This document shows, in pieces, positions 9,101 to 18,900 of a DNA stretch of 64,000 nt (positions within the stretch are counted from its first letter, which is position 1; every line of letters begins with the position of its first letter). The notes under the pieces were generated by a model that was not told where the DNA came from, ran no database searches, and was given only the letters and a program-made list of their open reading frames with translations. A program made the position numbers and the translations under genes. Source of the stretch: Tenacibaculum skagerrakense (GTDB lineage: Bacteria > Bacteroidota > Bacteroidia > Flavobacteriales > Flavobacteriaceae); contig NZ_SLXM01000007.1 in assembly GCF_004345825.1 (NCBI RefSeq), positions 212,841-276,840 on the forward strand. The letters run 5' to 3'.

Positions 9101-11298
9101 ATACAGTAGTAGCAGATTTTTCATTGCCATACATGTGTTGTTCAGATTGTGCGCCAATTAACTTCATCGTGCCTAAAGAACCTGTTTTCTTAAGCTTACC
9201 GGTAAGTTATGTTTGTTTAGATAACAGTACAACTATTGATCCATTAGTATTTAATAAACTACCAATAGATGGTGTTGTAAAATCTGATATTCCAGAAGAT
9301 TTTGAGTCAGGTATTTTCATCGATCCAACAGATAATAAAACTAAACTTGATGTTACTAAAATTGATAAAAATTATTTAGGAAAAACAATCAACTTTACAG
9401 TAAATGATGAACCTACAGATTGCCAAATTATAGTGTATCCAGATGTAGATTTAAGTGTTACAGTGGAACCAATTACCTATAATGATGATAAAACGGAAGC
9501 AAATGTTGTATTCACTCTAAACTGGGGAGATGATATTTTTATCACGTCTAACTTTATCAATAAAGTAAAATATAACTTCGACTTTTTAGGTAACGGAGTA
9601 AAAGTTGAAGAAACTCCGGTTAACAATCAGTTTACACATACTTATACGTTGCCAATTAACGATTTAAATATCATTACACCTTCGTTAGAGGTATCATTAG
9701 GACCTTGTAGTAAAACCATTACTATAGAAACTATCATTTTTGATAGCGAAACACCATCAGAATTAGCAATTATTCCTTCATATTGTTTAGATACGGAAAC
9801 AGAACCAACCGCAAGAATTTCATTCACCAATGTTGGAGGTGAAATTACTATTGAAGGAGCTCCAATTGCAGGGTTGTCTATTGAAGGAAGTGAATTGGTT
9901 GTTGATTCATCATTATTCACTGAATTTGAAAGAATTATCCGATTCTTTGAGGATGGTCAATCTACCAATGCTAGAATTATCATTCATGAAGTAAAACAAA
10001 TATCAATTGTAGAAGGAAAAACAGCAGGTTTCGTTTGGGAAGAAGAGAAGTTAATTTATGTAGGAGACTTTACTGTTCAATTACCTGATGGAATTGATCC
10101 AAGTTCATTAAATATCAAATGGGAATCTGAAGGACAAACTAGCGAAGTAGAAATGTTTACTCCAAAGTATCTAATAGAACCGGGCTCTGTAAATACATTC
10201 AAAATTAATGTTAGAGTTGAAGGTAAAAATGGATGTTCTTCAGAAGCGAGTATTGAAGTTAATGTTTCGTATCCAGATTTCGTAATTGAGGTACCTGATG
10301 CAATCTTTTGTTTAGAAGATAAAACAGCGCATGTCATTGGAATAAGTCCTCAAATAGATGGAATGAAGTTAGATGGTAATGGAATTTCGTTTAACGAAGA
10401 TAGAGGTGTTTGGGAATTTGTTGGAGCAAACTCAGGATTAACGAGTGCTGGCTCAGTTACTGTAAACTTAGTAGGTACATCTGTTTCTGCAACAATAGAA
10501 GTTACAGAAAGATCTAGAGCAAACTTTACAAGTAGTTTTGATGCTGAAACTAGAATCTTAACATTAACCAATACTTCTGAGATTGGTAACGAATATATCT
10601 GGAATATAAACGGAGAAGAAAGAGATCCTCAAACTACGAGAAGAACCATTACTGTCGATTTATCTAATTATGATGGAGAGTCAGTTAGAGTTTCTTTAAC
10701 TACAGTTAGCGATTGTGGAACAAATACGTATTCAGATGTTGTTGAAACTCCTTTTATTGTCATAAGGACTTGTACTGATGATGTTAGAGATATCTTAGAT
10801 GCTGAATTAAAATTATTAACTGAGCCTATTGATAAAGAAGGTTCTATAATTGATAGAACTCAAAAGATGTATGAAGGAGTATTTAAAGCTTTACCGGCCT
10901 ATACTATTGGAGCTAATAATTCAGCTATCGAAAAACCATTTTTACAACTAATAAACGATACTTCTGAGGCACTTAAAAAAGAACCAAATAACGAAATCTT
11001 AAAGAAATATTACCGAGCTCAAATTAAACTGTATTTCTCAATTCTACATTGTCAAAGCCCAGAAACACTTGAAACAAAAGGAGATGGAGATAATACTATT
11101 GCTTTAGAAATTCAAAGAGTTTTAGGAGCAATTGATTTAGACTTACGAGAGTTTTTAGAGCGACAAATTAATGTAGATACTGAAAGTAAAGTGCTATTAA
11201 GTTTCTTAGAAAAATGTGCTGAAGTAATAACTTCACAAATAATTATAGATGTTATCCAATTAAAATTAATAAAAACACTTACAGAAACTGTAGGCTAA
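6163..11298 (+). CDS. Giant eCIS structural protein with Ig/PKD-like repeats (putative fibre or baseplate appendage)
   Basis: A 1711-residue protein whose N terminus ('RFNTNQVLTAKQLNSFIDYF', then 'QDRLSRIGLSGVGIACGF') resembles a family of uncharacterised proteins encoded in Bacteroidota eCIS operons. Residues 1 to about 990 are mixed alpha/beta with a helical stretch around 500-780. At about 989 comes a Cys patch (C-C-S-D-C). Residues about 1000-1535 are a series of beta-sandwich, Ig/PKD-like modules with recurring Cys pairs. The last about 175 residues are helical. It lies between wedge and tape-measure genes, where tail-fibre or plug genes often sit. There is no signal peptide, so it is probably a particle component rather than a separately secreted protein. 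Fibre function is inference; no receptor-binding motif is recognised. Confidence 0.6.
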   Translation: METKLKDITTEYSRFNTNQVLTAKQLNSFIDYFDDQDRLSRIGLSGVGIACGFHLSPEFTVDKSAINSLTITQGAGVTTDGDLVQFHDLIEKNLKSKKFKFFKKFEDNDAKYPKFLNSQNNQYNLWEVYTESDSSYTNLVEFTDINKMAVLLYLEQYPNEDALCNKLNCDNQGIEQINNLRVLLISCEDIEAIAAKDDIFTQHDWFKINDSLPVVEAKRVVLNENNTETFSSLKGLYNSAVKDESIATDLILGYEVILNKFGLPLISNKIKSLFSFSPLSVPLDFQYRYDTLKDLIDTYNEIKQLLLHINVNCCPNIGAFPKHLMLGKIAATEIPELRHRFYNSPIVSTEDDNLSKIQLLLNRAISIANSYIGTTQTKEIEITPSMAHTNLSDKAVPFYYNVSNNLLQNWNFQKTVNYKANQNLSYHKTNLDASLPIQNPLAYNIDKNDFYRIEGHQGKMYGEALAKIQKLKKDYGLSFDVKTLSINATTQTININDYECEFEDLKMLLNAWKAEQNCILSEVSKTFSAFKLTEPKVNTVADKYKNVRDAVKDSAGDEVVMTRDVMTSKETLFKTDFVSKEYAFNDGLLEDQKFLSDQEMLYKSYDKNIIEENLTKEQDTLGVIIADIFDKNKGGSSSDILVELEKEIAPIRESEVWVKEPELSDFILTDITETLVHAFVLDTKVPLDIRDINDSILVSYKLTIEKLCQQVKKLQARYNATTLALTTKQILGLLINQLSIVCCSGKKLETLLAEIEKRKRKILERIQLSEFVKHHPGLEHKAGVIPGGTFVMVYVTENASDTNTFNDVILDVIFRNQPTDEKPIDTIFDRTRDTAFPVKNEFLEKEGLFSFKNGGVINLWDKSSTINFSFVDTKSTDFTKRLFLDDDVVLVGKTLGDTVVNFTAFLNRAWSRAGLSEVISAEGTLMYRDGSVGMRITIKDRLVPKDQYYFQIYNPAVVGTNNRLYFDENEVIRENETLRNTVVADFSLPYMCCSDCAPINFIVPKEPVFLSLPVSYVCLDNSTTIDPLVFNKLPIDGVVKSDIPEDFESGIFIDPTDNKTKLDVTKIDKNYLGKTINFTVNDEPTDCQIIVYPDVDLSVTVEPITYNDDKTEANVVFTLNWGDDIFITSNFINKVKYNFDFLGNGVKVEETPVNNQFTHTYTLPINDLNIITPSLEVSLGPCSKTITIETIIFDSETPSELAIIPSYCLDTETEPTARISFTNVGGEITIEGAPIAGLSIEGSELVVDSSLFTEFERIIRFFEDGQSTNARIIIHEVKQISIVEGKTAGFVWEEEKLIYVGDFTVQLPDGIDPSSLNIKWESEGQTSEVEMFTPKYLIEPGSVNTFKINVRVEGKNGCSSEASIEVNVSYPDFVIEVPDAIFCLEDKTAHVIGISPQIDGMKLDGNGISFNEDRGVWEFVGANSGLTSAGSVTVNLVGTSVSATIEVTERSRANFTSSFDAETRILTLTNTSEIGNEYIWNINGEERDPQTTRRTITVDLSNYDGESVRVSLTTVSDCGTNTYSDVVETPFIVIRTCTDDVRDILDAELKLLTEPIDKEGSIIDRTQKMYEGVFKALPAYTIGANNSAIEKPFLQLINDTSEALKKEPNNEILKKYYRAQIKLYFSILHCQSPETLETKGDGDNTIALEIQRVLGAIDLDLREFLERQINVDTESKVLLSFLEKCAEVITSQIIIDVIQLKLIKTLTETVG

Positions 11299-11318
11299 AA
11301 ATTTGGGAGAAGATTCAA

Positions 11319-13379
11319 ATGAGGATTCAAGAACACATAATTAATAAAGTCTCTATAGACATTAATACCAATTCTAAAAAGATAGCAGAAGAATTGAAAA
11401 ACTCTATTGATACTTTTTTAAAAGAGGAAATATTTCCTCTTATTGAATCCTTTTTTGAATCTATTTCTTCTGAAGATTCTATAAAACTAATACCAGAATT
11501 AACGTTGGATATTGATGTTAGCAATCAAAATTTTTCAATTACATCAGAAGCTTCTAGAAGAGAATTAAAAAAGCAACTCTCTGATACCTTAACCAAAATT
11601 GTTAACCAACCAGAAGTACATAACGTTAAAATAGAAGAGAAATCGTATTTAAACTCTAAAACAGATACATTCTTTTCTTTTCTAGAAAATGGTACTTTTT
11701 CTTGGTGGAATAATCATACAAAGAGCTTTAATTTTGATCAAAAAGATCTTTATGAAATAACGGAAACGTCAAGTTTTAGTGCACGTTTTTTAAAAGTGCT
11801 AGATACTCCATCACAAAAACTTCGATTGTTGCATCAGTTTTTAAGTAATGAGTTACAAATATTGTTTATAGGAATTGAAAAAAAACCATTGTTTTTAAAG
11901 CAACTGCTAACTGAAATTAAAACGCTTGATAGTACTGTTGTTACTTCCGAGAGTAGAAAAGAAGTTTGGAATGCGCTTGCTCATTACGTTGTTCAGGGAG
12001 ATTTAATGGTTTTTATCATGTATATGCTGAATATCATTGAATTAGCTAAACATCAAAAGAGCAAACAATCAGCAGCAAGTTTACAAACGTTTTTAAAACA
12101 AATTTTTGTCAAACACTCTGAAATTAGTAAGATTCTTCCAAAGGAAATAGTAACTAAAATTGAAAGTAGTGGGTTTTCAGAAATTGAACTTATAGAAAGA
12201 ACAAAGGAGTTAGAAAATCAGTTTACTTCAACTGATACTAAAGAAACGAAAGATATTGTTTCAGAAAGCATAAAAGATAATATCGAGGCGGAGATTACTA
12301 CAAAAGTATTGAAAGACTCAAGAGAAGTAAAAACAGAGTTTACACAAGAAAACGAACAGCATATCGAAGTTTTAAATGAAGAAAAATTAGTAGGGGATGA
12401 GAAATTATTAGAAAACAAATTAGAGTGTAATCTAACTACTAACAACAACCTGTTTAAAAATCAAGAATCTTCTCAATTAGAAACAACTTCAACCACTCAA
12501 AGTTCAGAGAAACAAATCCAAGAGTCTAATAGCATAGAGGAAACAGATTCTTCAGATCAGATTCAACTTCAGCGTCAAAATCTTAATCAGAAAAATGACA
12601 TTAATGATAAAAATAGTGAAGATAGAATCGATTCTGAATCAGGTATAAACAAAAAAGAAAGTAAAGATAATTCGTCTTTATCAAAAGGAAATGTAACAAA
12701 CCAAGAAGTACAGGAAACCACTACAGATAGTTCAAATCAAGCAATAGTAATACATCCAAATAATAGCTCAAATGAAGAGTTGAAAATTAGTGATGCTAAA
12801 GTTCTAAACGATTTGAAAACTGATGAGCAACAACCTATAACACCATTGAAAACGATAAAAGAACTATTCAAAGGATTCAATAAACCGAAATCGTATATAA
12901 TTAATAATGCCGGACTTATTCTAATCCATCCTTTTCTAAAGCAGTTTTTTACTTCATGTAATTTACTAGATGAAAATAATCAAATTATTAACCCATCTGA
13001 AGCTGTACACTTATTACATTATGTAGCTACTAAACAAGAAAAACAGTTAGAAAGTAATTTGATATTTGAAAAGTTCTTATGTAATGTTCCCATCCATCAA
13101 ACTATAGAAAGAGATGTAACGCTTTCAGATGAAATGAAAGAGAATACAGAAAACTTACTAAAATCGGTAGTTCAGAATTGGGAGATATTAAAAAACTCAT
13201 CGCCAGATTTAATTCGAAATGAATTTATTCAACGACAAGGTAAACTGGATTTAACTAAGGACAATCCACAACTTACTATTGAAAGAAGAACACAAGATAT
13301 ATTATTAGACAAACTACCATGGAGTTACGGATTGTGTAAACTACCATGGATGAATACATTACTATTTACAGATTGGTAA
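11319..13379 (+). CDS. Contractile injection system tape measure protein (Afp14-like)
   Basis: A 686-residue protein matching the CIS tape-measure family at both ends. The N terminus reads 'MRIQEHIINKVSIDIN' and includes an ELTLDIDV strand. The C-terminal 160 residues contain 'NNAGLILIHPFLKQFF', 'AVHLLHYVATK', 'ILLDKLPWSYG' and 'LPWMNTLLFTDW', all familiar from this family. Between them (about residues 300-510) is a very hydrophilic linker rich in Glu, Ser, Asn, Gln and Thr. In Afp and PVC the tape measure sets tube length. The extended low-complexity linker is a plausible length-determining section, by inference. It is preceded by a 20-base gap and followed by a small membrane-protein gene. 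Confidence 0.9.
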   Translation: MRIQEHIINKVSIDINTNSKKIAEELKNSIDTFLKEEIFPLIESFFESISSEDSIKLIPELTLDIDVSNQNFSITSEASRRELKKQLSDTLTKIVNQPEVHNVKIEEKSYLNSKTDTFFSFLENGTFSWWNNHTKSFNFDQKDLYEITETSSFSARFLKVLDTPSQKLRLLHQFLSNELQILFIGIEKKPLFLKQLLTEIKTLDSTVVTSESRKEVWNALAHYVVQGDLMVFIMYMLNIIELAKHQKSKQSAASLQTFLKQIFVKHSEISKILPKEIVTKIESSGFSEIELIERTKELENQFTSTDTKETKDIVSESIKDNIEAEITTKVLKDSREVKTEFTQENEQHIEVLNEEKLVGDEKLLENKLECNLTTNNNLFKNQESSQLETTSTTQSSEKQIQESNSIEETDSSDQIQLQRQNLNQKNDINDKNSEDRIDSESGINKKESKDNSSLSKGNVTNQEVQETTTDSSNQAIVIHPNNSSNEELKISDAKVLNDLKTDEQQPITPLKTIKELFKGFNKPKSYIINNAGLILIHPFLKQFFTSCNLLDENNQIINPSEAVHLLHYVATKQEKQLESNLIFEKFLCNVPIHQTIERDVTLSDEMKENTENLLKSVVQNWEILKNSSPDLIRNEFIQRQGKLDLTKDNPQLTIERRTQDILLDKLPWSYGLCKLPWMNTLLFTDW

Positions 13380-13422
13380 ATAGTGTGCTAAGCATAATAA
13401 ATTATAATTAGCTTTTTAAAAA

Positions 13423-13881
13423 ATGAAAACAAAACTAGCTTACTTGATTCCTATAGCAATTACAGCTGTAGTACTTTTTAATATCGATTTAGAATTAATT
13501 CATTTAAAATCTATATCAGATATTGAGCTCAGTACACTATTCATGTCATTTCCAGTAATACTAGCATTAACTGAAAGATTTAATGAGGTTTTTATTGTTT
13601 CCAAAACAGCAACCAAAGAAGGAAATATTCATAAAACAACATTGGCTTCTTTTAGTGTTGGGATTGTATTAGCCATTGCCGGGTTTAGAATTTTAGAAAC
13701 GTTTATGGAAGTTCCATCTGAAGCTTTTACAATTCAAGCAATAGTTTTCAAGTTTGTTGATACAGTTTTAACTGCAGTTGTTATTGCAGGTGGTACCGAT
13801 GGATGGCATCAAATTATCGGTTTGATACAAGACATTACGAAGTCAAAAAGAGAGGAAGCTAAATCAACAAAAACTGAGTGA
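13423..13881 (+). CDS. Small multi-pass membrane protein of the eCIS operon, possibly holin-like
   Basis: A 152-residue hydrophobic protein with three or four predicted membrane segments (about residues 6-22, 42-57, 73-93 and 106-126) and a charged Lys/Glu-rich C-terminal tail, a layout common in holins. The 'AGGTDGWHQI' segment near residue 121 resembles small membrane proteins seen in other eCIS and phage lysis regions, but I do not recognise a named family with certainty. It lies 3 bases before the first cargo gene. Because eCIS particles are released by lysis and a peptidoglycan hydrolase is encoded further down, a role in release is plausible. Membrane anchoring of particles is the alternative. 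Confidence 0.6.
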   Translation: MKTKLAYLIPIAITAVVLFNIDLELIHLKSISDIELSTLFMSFPVILALTERFNEVFIVSKTATKEGNIHKTTLASFSVGIVLAIAGFRILETFMEVPSEAFTIQAIVFKFVDTVLTAVVIAGGTDGWHQIIGLIQDITKSKREEAKSTKTE

Positions 13882-13884
13882 ATC

Positions 13885-15345
13885 ATGTTCAAAAGAGATA
13901 AAAAACATAAACAAGGGAATACTAATAAAGAACAAGAAAGAGCATTTATTCAGCCAAAGTTAAAAATGGGTAAGGCTGGCGATAAGTACGAGGTAGAGGC
14001 AGATAAAATGGCAGACAAGGTTGTTAACAATTCGTCTTCTGATGCTACCGTACAACGTAAAGGAAATGAAGAAGAAGTACAACAAAAACCGTTAGCGTCA
14101 GAGGTTACTCCTTTAGTTCAAAGAAAGGAAACAGCAGACGAGGAGCAACCTGTTCAAAAAATGGAAGAAGAGGAGGCTGTTCAGAGTAAAGCGGAAGAGG
14201 AAGTTCAGAAACAAGAAGAAGAGGAGGCTGTTCAGAGTAAGGAGGAAGAGGAAGTTCAGAAGGCGGAAGAAGAGGAAACGGTTCAGAGCAAAGAGGACGA
14301 GGAAGTTCAAACTAAAACAATTAATGGGAAAGTAACTAAAACATCATCAATAGAATCAAAATTAAGGAAAGGTTCGGGAGGACAACGATTAGATCAAAAT
14401 ACAAAGCAAGAAATGGAGCATGGTTTTGGTGCTGACTTTTCGAATGTTAGAATTCATACTGATTTTGAAGCTGCTCAAATGAGTTCAGATATTGGAGCTA
14501 AAGCTTTTACGAATGGTAATGATATTTACTTTAATCAAAATCAATATAATCCAAATTCAAAAGAAGGGAAACACTTATTAGCTCATGAGTTAACCCATAC
14601 CATTCAACAAAAGGGAGGGATAGAAAAATTGGTTCAAAAAAAATCTGTAGTTCCTGGAACCGAGGATAAAGACAAAAATAAACTCAAAAAATATAAAACA
14701 GCATTTCCATATTTCTACAAGTATATGACTAGTCATTTTGGAGATTATTTAACAGGTAGTGATAAAATAAAACAAGCATTATTAAAAAATTCAGTAGGAA
14801 TTTTAACTGAAGAAAAAATAAAGGAAACTACAGATTTTGAAAAAGGAAATGGACCTACTATTGAACTTGTAGAATTTTCAAACCCTGATCAGCATGGGGA
14901 ATATTTTAATCAAGGAAATACTATCAAGTTAGATTATCGATTGGTTGAGAAATATGAAGAAATTATGTCTAATCCAAATGCAACAGCAGAACAAAAAAAT
15001 GCCATTAGTATTAGTTTAAATCAAGTTCTAATTAACGAATTTACTCATTATGGAGATGCGTTAGATGGAATCGATGCTATTAAAGATGATCAGGGGAATG
15101 TGGTAAATAATATGGATCCGGGCGAAGGAGCCGAAGGAAATTTTACTTCAGAGTATGATGAAGGAAATGAAGCTGTTGCCGAGATTTTTGAGTTTTATGG
15201 AAGTTCTATGATAGACGGATTACAGAACTACGCTGCACATGCAAAAGGAATCTACCTAGATCCTAATACATTAAAAGAACTAGAAAAGAACCCTTCTCTA
15301 ATAGATGAAAGTTTAATTCCACCTATACCTAAGATAGATAAATAG
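13885..15345 (+). CDS. eCIS cargo protein: DUF4157 (eCIS core) domain plus metallopeptidase-like C-terminal domain
   Basis: A 486-residue protein with no signal peptide. Residues 21-40 carry the leader 'FIQPKLKMGKAGDKYEVEAD', shared with another cargo gene. Residues 94-144 are three 17-residue Glu-rich repeats (E-E-E-E-x-V-Q-S-K). Residues about 165-243 form the DUF4157 domain with 'HELTHTIQQ' (HExxH at 234-238), a domain known to mark eCIS loci. The C-terminal domain (about 265-486) has 'NEFTHYGD' at 384-391, followed by 'EGNEAVAEIFEFYG'. This resembles metallopeptidase toxins with an HExxH-Y-G-D signature, but here the first His is Asn. A one-base change (AAC for CAC at 15034) accounts for it. 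The tail may be an inactive or diverged peptidase, so toxin function is uncertain; DUF4157 identity is firm. Confidence 0.82.
   Translation: MFKRDKKHKQGNTNKEQERAFIQPKLKMGKAGDKYEVEADKMADKVVNNSSSDATVQRKGNEEEVQQKPLASEVTPLVQRKETADEEQPVQKMEEEEAVQSKAEEEVQKQEEEEAVQSKEEEEVQKAEEEETVQSKEDEEVQTKTINGKVTKTSSIESKLRKGSGGQRLDQNTKQEMEHGFGADFSNVRIHTDFEAAQMSSDIGAKAFTNGNDIYFNQNQYNPNSKEGKHLLAHELTHTIQQKGGIEKLVQKKSVVPGTEDKDKNKLKKYKTAFPYFYKYMTSHFGDYLTGSDKIKQALLKNSVGILTEEKIKETTDFEKGNGPTIELVEFSNPDQHGEYFNQGNTIKLDYRLVEKYEEIMSNPNATAEQKNAISISLNQVLINEFTHYGDALDGIDAIKDDQGNVVNNMDPGEGAEGNFTSEYDEGNEAVAEIFEFYGSSMIDGLQNYAAHAKGIYLDPNTLKELEKNPSLIDESLIPPIPKIDK
14164..14316 (+). repeat. Three tandem 51-base repeats inside the first DUF4157 gene
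   Basis: Each unit encodes 17 residues of the pattern E-E-E-E-(A/T)-V-Q-S-K-x-(E/D)-E-E-V-Q-(K/T)-x (residues 94-144). The units are similar at DNA level, suggesting recent duplication. They form an acidic, probably extended or coiled linker between the N-terminal leader and DUF4157. An analogous but differently spaced acidic V/I-Q repeat exists in the 1425-residue cargo gene. Confidence 0.8.
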
Positions 15346-15348
15346 AAA

Positions 15349-15915
15349 ATGGAACACACAACAAATACCAAATTTTCAACTTCAGTAATAGCCATTACAG
15401 GGCTAATTACTGCCATTGGTAGTATAATAACTATACTATTTAATGTTGGTATTATAGGAAATAAAGAACAAAAAAAAGATCATAAAAAAGAGGAACAAAA
15501 AAAGGAAGTAATAATAGATAAATCTGAACTTCCGAAAGATATAAAAGCAAAAGAAGTAAAAGTAATTCCAACTGTTAAACCAGAAACACTTACTGTGGTT
15601 AAAAAAACGTACAATTTAACTGGGAAATGGGTTGATATTAATAATTCTAATGGGAGGTATCAAATTAACCATGAAGATTCTGGAACAATAAATTTTACAG
15701 AATATTCATTTGTGTTTGGAGAATGGGTAACTACAGCCACAGGAATTGGAAATGTAAATGTAAATGGAACTAATGTAATCATTCCTTATACAACCTATTT
15801 AGGAACTAGTGGGAAATTCACAGGAAAAATAACCAACAGAGGGAAAAAAATAGAAGGGAAAATCCAAGATTTTGATGCAGGTATTACTGCCGAATTAAAC
15901 ATAAAAAAGCAATAA
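15349..15915 (+). CDS. Single-span membrane protein with C-terminal beta domain; possible immunity or accessory protein
   Basis: A 188-residue protein starting 3 bases after the DUF4157/peptidase-like gene and ending 3 bases before the next cargo gene. Residues about 10-37 form one hydrophobic membrane helix. Residues 44-80 are a Lys/Glu-rich linker. Residues about 85-188 look like a compact beta-sandwich or lipocalin-like fold ('LTGKWVDINNSNGRYQI', 'FTGKITNRGKKIEGKI'). I recognise no named family. Its place between two cargo genes and its membrane anchor fit an immunity protein acting at the inner membrane or periplasm, or a cargo-associated factor. This is inference from context only. Confidence 0.55.
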   Translation: MEHTTNTKFSTSVIAITGLITAIGSIITILFNVGIIGNKEQKKDHKKEEQKKEVIIDKSELPKDIKAKEVKVIPTVKPETLTVVKKTYNLTGKWVDINNSNGRYQINHEDSGTINFTEYSFVFGEWVTTATGIGNVNVNGTNVIIPYTTYLGTSGKFTGKITNRGKKIEGKIQDFDAGITAELNIKKQ

Positions 15916-15918
15916 AGG

Positions 15919-18900
15919 ATGTTTGTATCAAAAGCGCAACATACTAAACCTAGTTCTCAGAATCAAAAACCTAGTGATTCTTTTATTCAGCCTAAAATGA
16001 AGGCTGAAAAACCTGATACAAATAAAGAGGATGTTGCTGTAAAAGGTACTACTAAAGAAACAACAAGTGAAGTATTTGCTGCTCTAAAAAAAGAAGTACC
16101 TACTTTTTTTGCGCCTAAACAAAATAACAGCCCGAATCAGAAATTACAAAGAGCTACACAAGAAAAAGAAAGAGATGCAAATGATTCGCTAATTTCAGAT
16201 AATCCTCAAACAGAGGTAACTTCTAAAGTAAATGGAGCAGCTACCAATGCTGGTGGAGGTTCATCTGAAGCTATAAGCAATGCTGTACCAGCTACAAAGG
16301 AAGCAACAGCAATGCCTAACCCGAATGCGAAGCCTGCAGTTCCTGAAGCAAAAGAAGGAGATAAAGAAAAAGACAAAAAAGAAGAGAAAGAATCAAAAGA
16401 GAAAGGAAAAGGAGATAAAGAAAATAAAACACCTAAAGCTCCTACGAAACCAGAAGATGATCCTGAATTTCAAGCTCAAATAAAAACAACTGAAGCAGTA
16501 AAAGAAGAAAAATCTCAACACCCAGATCCGGACACTAAGGTAACTGAACAGCAAGAAGCAGGACATGCTTCACCTGCTGCGCAAACAACTAAAAACAATC
16601 AACAGGCTCATGCGACATCTATGGAAGCTACTTCTGAGGAAGAAAAGAAAAGAGAGCCTTTTACACCAGCATCGTTTAAAAAGTTACTTGAAAAAAACCT
16701 TGATGATTTAGAAAATCAATTACCTAGAAATTCAGATGAAGCTCAAGACTTTAGAGATGATAAGCCAATTGAAGGAATCAAAGAAAATATATCGGGGCAA
16801 GTAACTTCAGAAAGTGATAAACTAGCTGGACCAATGAAACAGGAAGCAGATAAACCTGCTCCAGACAGTGGTCAGCCAACTTTAGAAGCTAAGCCTTTAC
16901 CAGTAGCAGATCCTGGAGCACCACCAAAGCCATTGAATGCTCAGGCAGCAATTCCAAAACCAAAAACCAATCAAGAAATTTCGATGGAAAAAGAAAGTCA
17001 ATCTCTTGATGATTACATGAGTGAAAATGAGGTAACGGAAGATCAATTGGCTAAATCAAATGAACCTAAATTTACGGGCGCATTAGATGAAAAGAATAAC
17101 GCACAAAAAGAAGCTAAATTAGCTCCTGTTAGATATAGAAAAAAAGAACAAGCTCAGTTAGGAGCGGCACAAAAAACAGCTGCAACTACAAGTCAAGAAG
17201 GATTAGATCAAATACAGGCAGCAAAAGTGTTGTCGGAAAATACAGTTCTTACTAATCAAACTACGAATAAAACGAGCGATAAAACTGAGCAAGAGAAAAT
17301 TTATGCTGAGTTTGAAGCTATTTACAATGAAACTAAACAAAAAGTAACAGATAGTTTAGAGAAATTATCAGAGGATGTTGATAAGAAATTCAGTGAAGAA
17401 GCTGAAAGTGCTCAGAAAACGTTTGAGAAAAATGTAGAAGATGGTTTAGGGGAAATTTATGGTTGGACTGTAGTTGATGATTGGATTTTTGGTGAAGATA
17501 CAGAAGCTATTGACAGACTATTTAGATCAGAAAAAAGAAAGTTCGTATCTAAAATGAATACCGTTTTAGATGATATTTCTGTAATTATAGCCGATGGTTT
17601 AAATGGAGCTTTGCAAGCCATTGAAGATGGTAAGAAAAAATCAAAAGAAAAGTTTGATAGCTTAGATGATTCTCAAAAGAAACTTGCTGAAGATGCGTAT
17701 AACGATTTTAATGATCAATATGCTGATTTAGAAGATAGTGTTTATGAGAAACAAGAAGAACTTGCATCAGACTTGGCACAGTCATATAAAGAAAATGTTG
17801 ATGTACTTCAAGAGAAGTTTGATGAGATAAAGGAAAAAGTAAGTGCAGGTTGGATAGGAGCTGCCTTTAATGCTTTAGCAGGTGTTATCAAAACAATTCT
17901 TAAAATAAAAGACTTACTACTGAATTTATTGTCTGCTGCTGTAAGTGCTATCGGAGCGATTATTTCCGATCCAATAGGATTCTTAGGTAATTTAATTAGC
18001 GGTATAAAACAAGGTTTTGTTGATTTTGGTAGCAATATCAAACAGCACATGATTAAAGGATTAATCGAATGGTTAACAGGTTCTTTAGGTAATGTGGGTA
18101 TTACTATGCCAGATAATCTATTTAGTCTTTCAGGAATTTTCAGTTTGGTTACGCAAATGCTTGGTTTAACTTGGGATTATTTCAGAAGTAAAGCAGTTAA
18201 ATTATTAGGAGAACCTGTGGTTAATGGAATGGAAAAAGCTGTAGAGGTTTTCCAAATCGTTAAAAAAGACGGAGTAACAGGTTTATGGGAATACATTAAA
18301 GACCAGTTTACGAACTTAAAAGAAATGGTTATGGATGCCATTCGAGATATGATAATCACCAAAGTTATTGAAGCTGGAATTAAATGGATTATGGGATTAT
18401 TAAGTCCGGCTGGAGCTTTTGTAAAAGCAGCTATGATGATTATTGATATCGTGAAGTTCTTTGTAGAACGAGCAGCACAAATTTTTGAGTTGGTAACTGC
18501 ATTTATCAATAGTATTAAGGCTTTAGCGGCAGGAAATGTAAAAGCTGTTGCCAAAGGAATAGAAACAGCATTAGCAAAAGCATTACCTGTATTAATTAGC
18601 TTCTTAGCCGCATTGGTAGGAGTTACAGGCTTAACAGGGAAGATTCAAAAAATTATCAAGAAAGTTCGCAAGAAGATTGATAAGGCTATCAATAAAATTA
18701 TTCTAAAAGCAAAGAAAACGTTTAAGAACTTAGTTAAGAAAGGGAAGGTTAAGGTTAAAGGGGCGGTTAATAAAATGTTAGATTGGCTAGGAATTAAGAA
18801 AAAGTTTAAAGATAAAGATGGTAATAAGCATACGCTTTTTTATAAAGGTACAGAAAAAAGGCCTAAACTAATGATCGCAAGTGCTGGAACTGAAATAGAA

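Noticed and set aside
14164..14316. Tandem repeats considered as a CRISPR or minisatellite
   Set aside because: The repeats are contiguous, in frame and encode an acidic 17-residue unit; there are no spacers.
14584..14605. HELTH motif of DUF4157 as an active protease site
   Set aside because: DUF4157 is an eCIS marker domain; the HExxH motif alone does not prove peptidase activity, so none is claimed.
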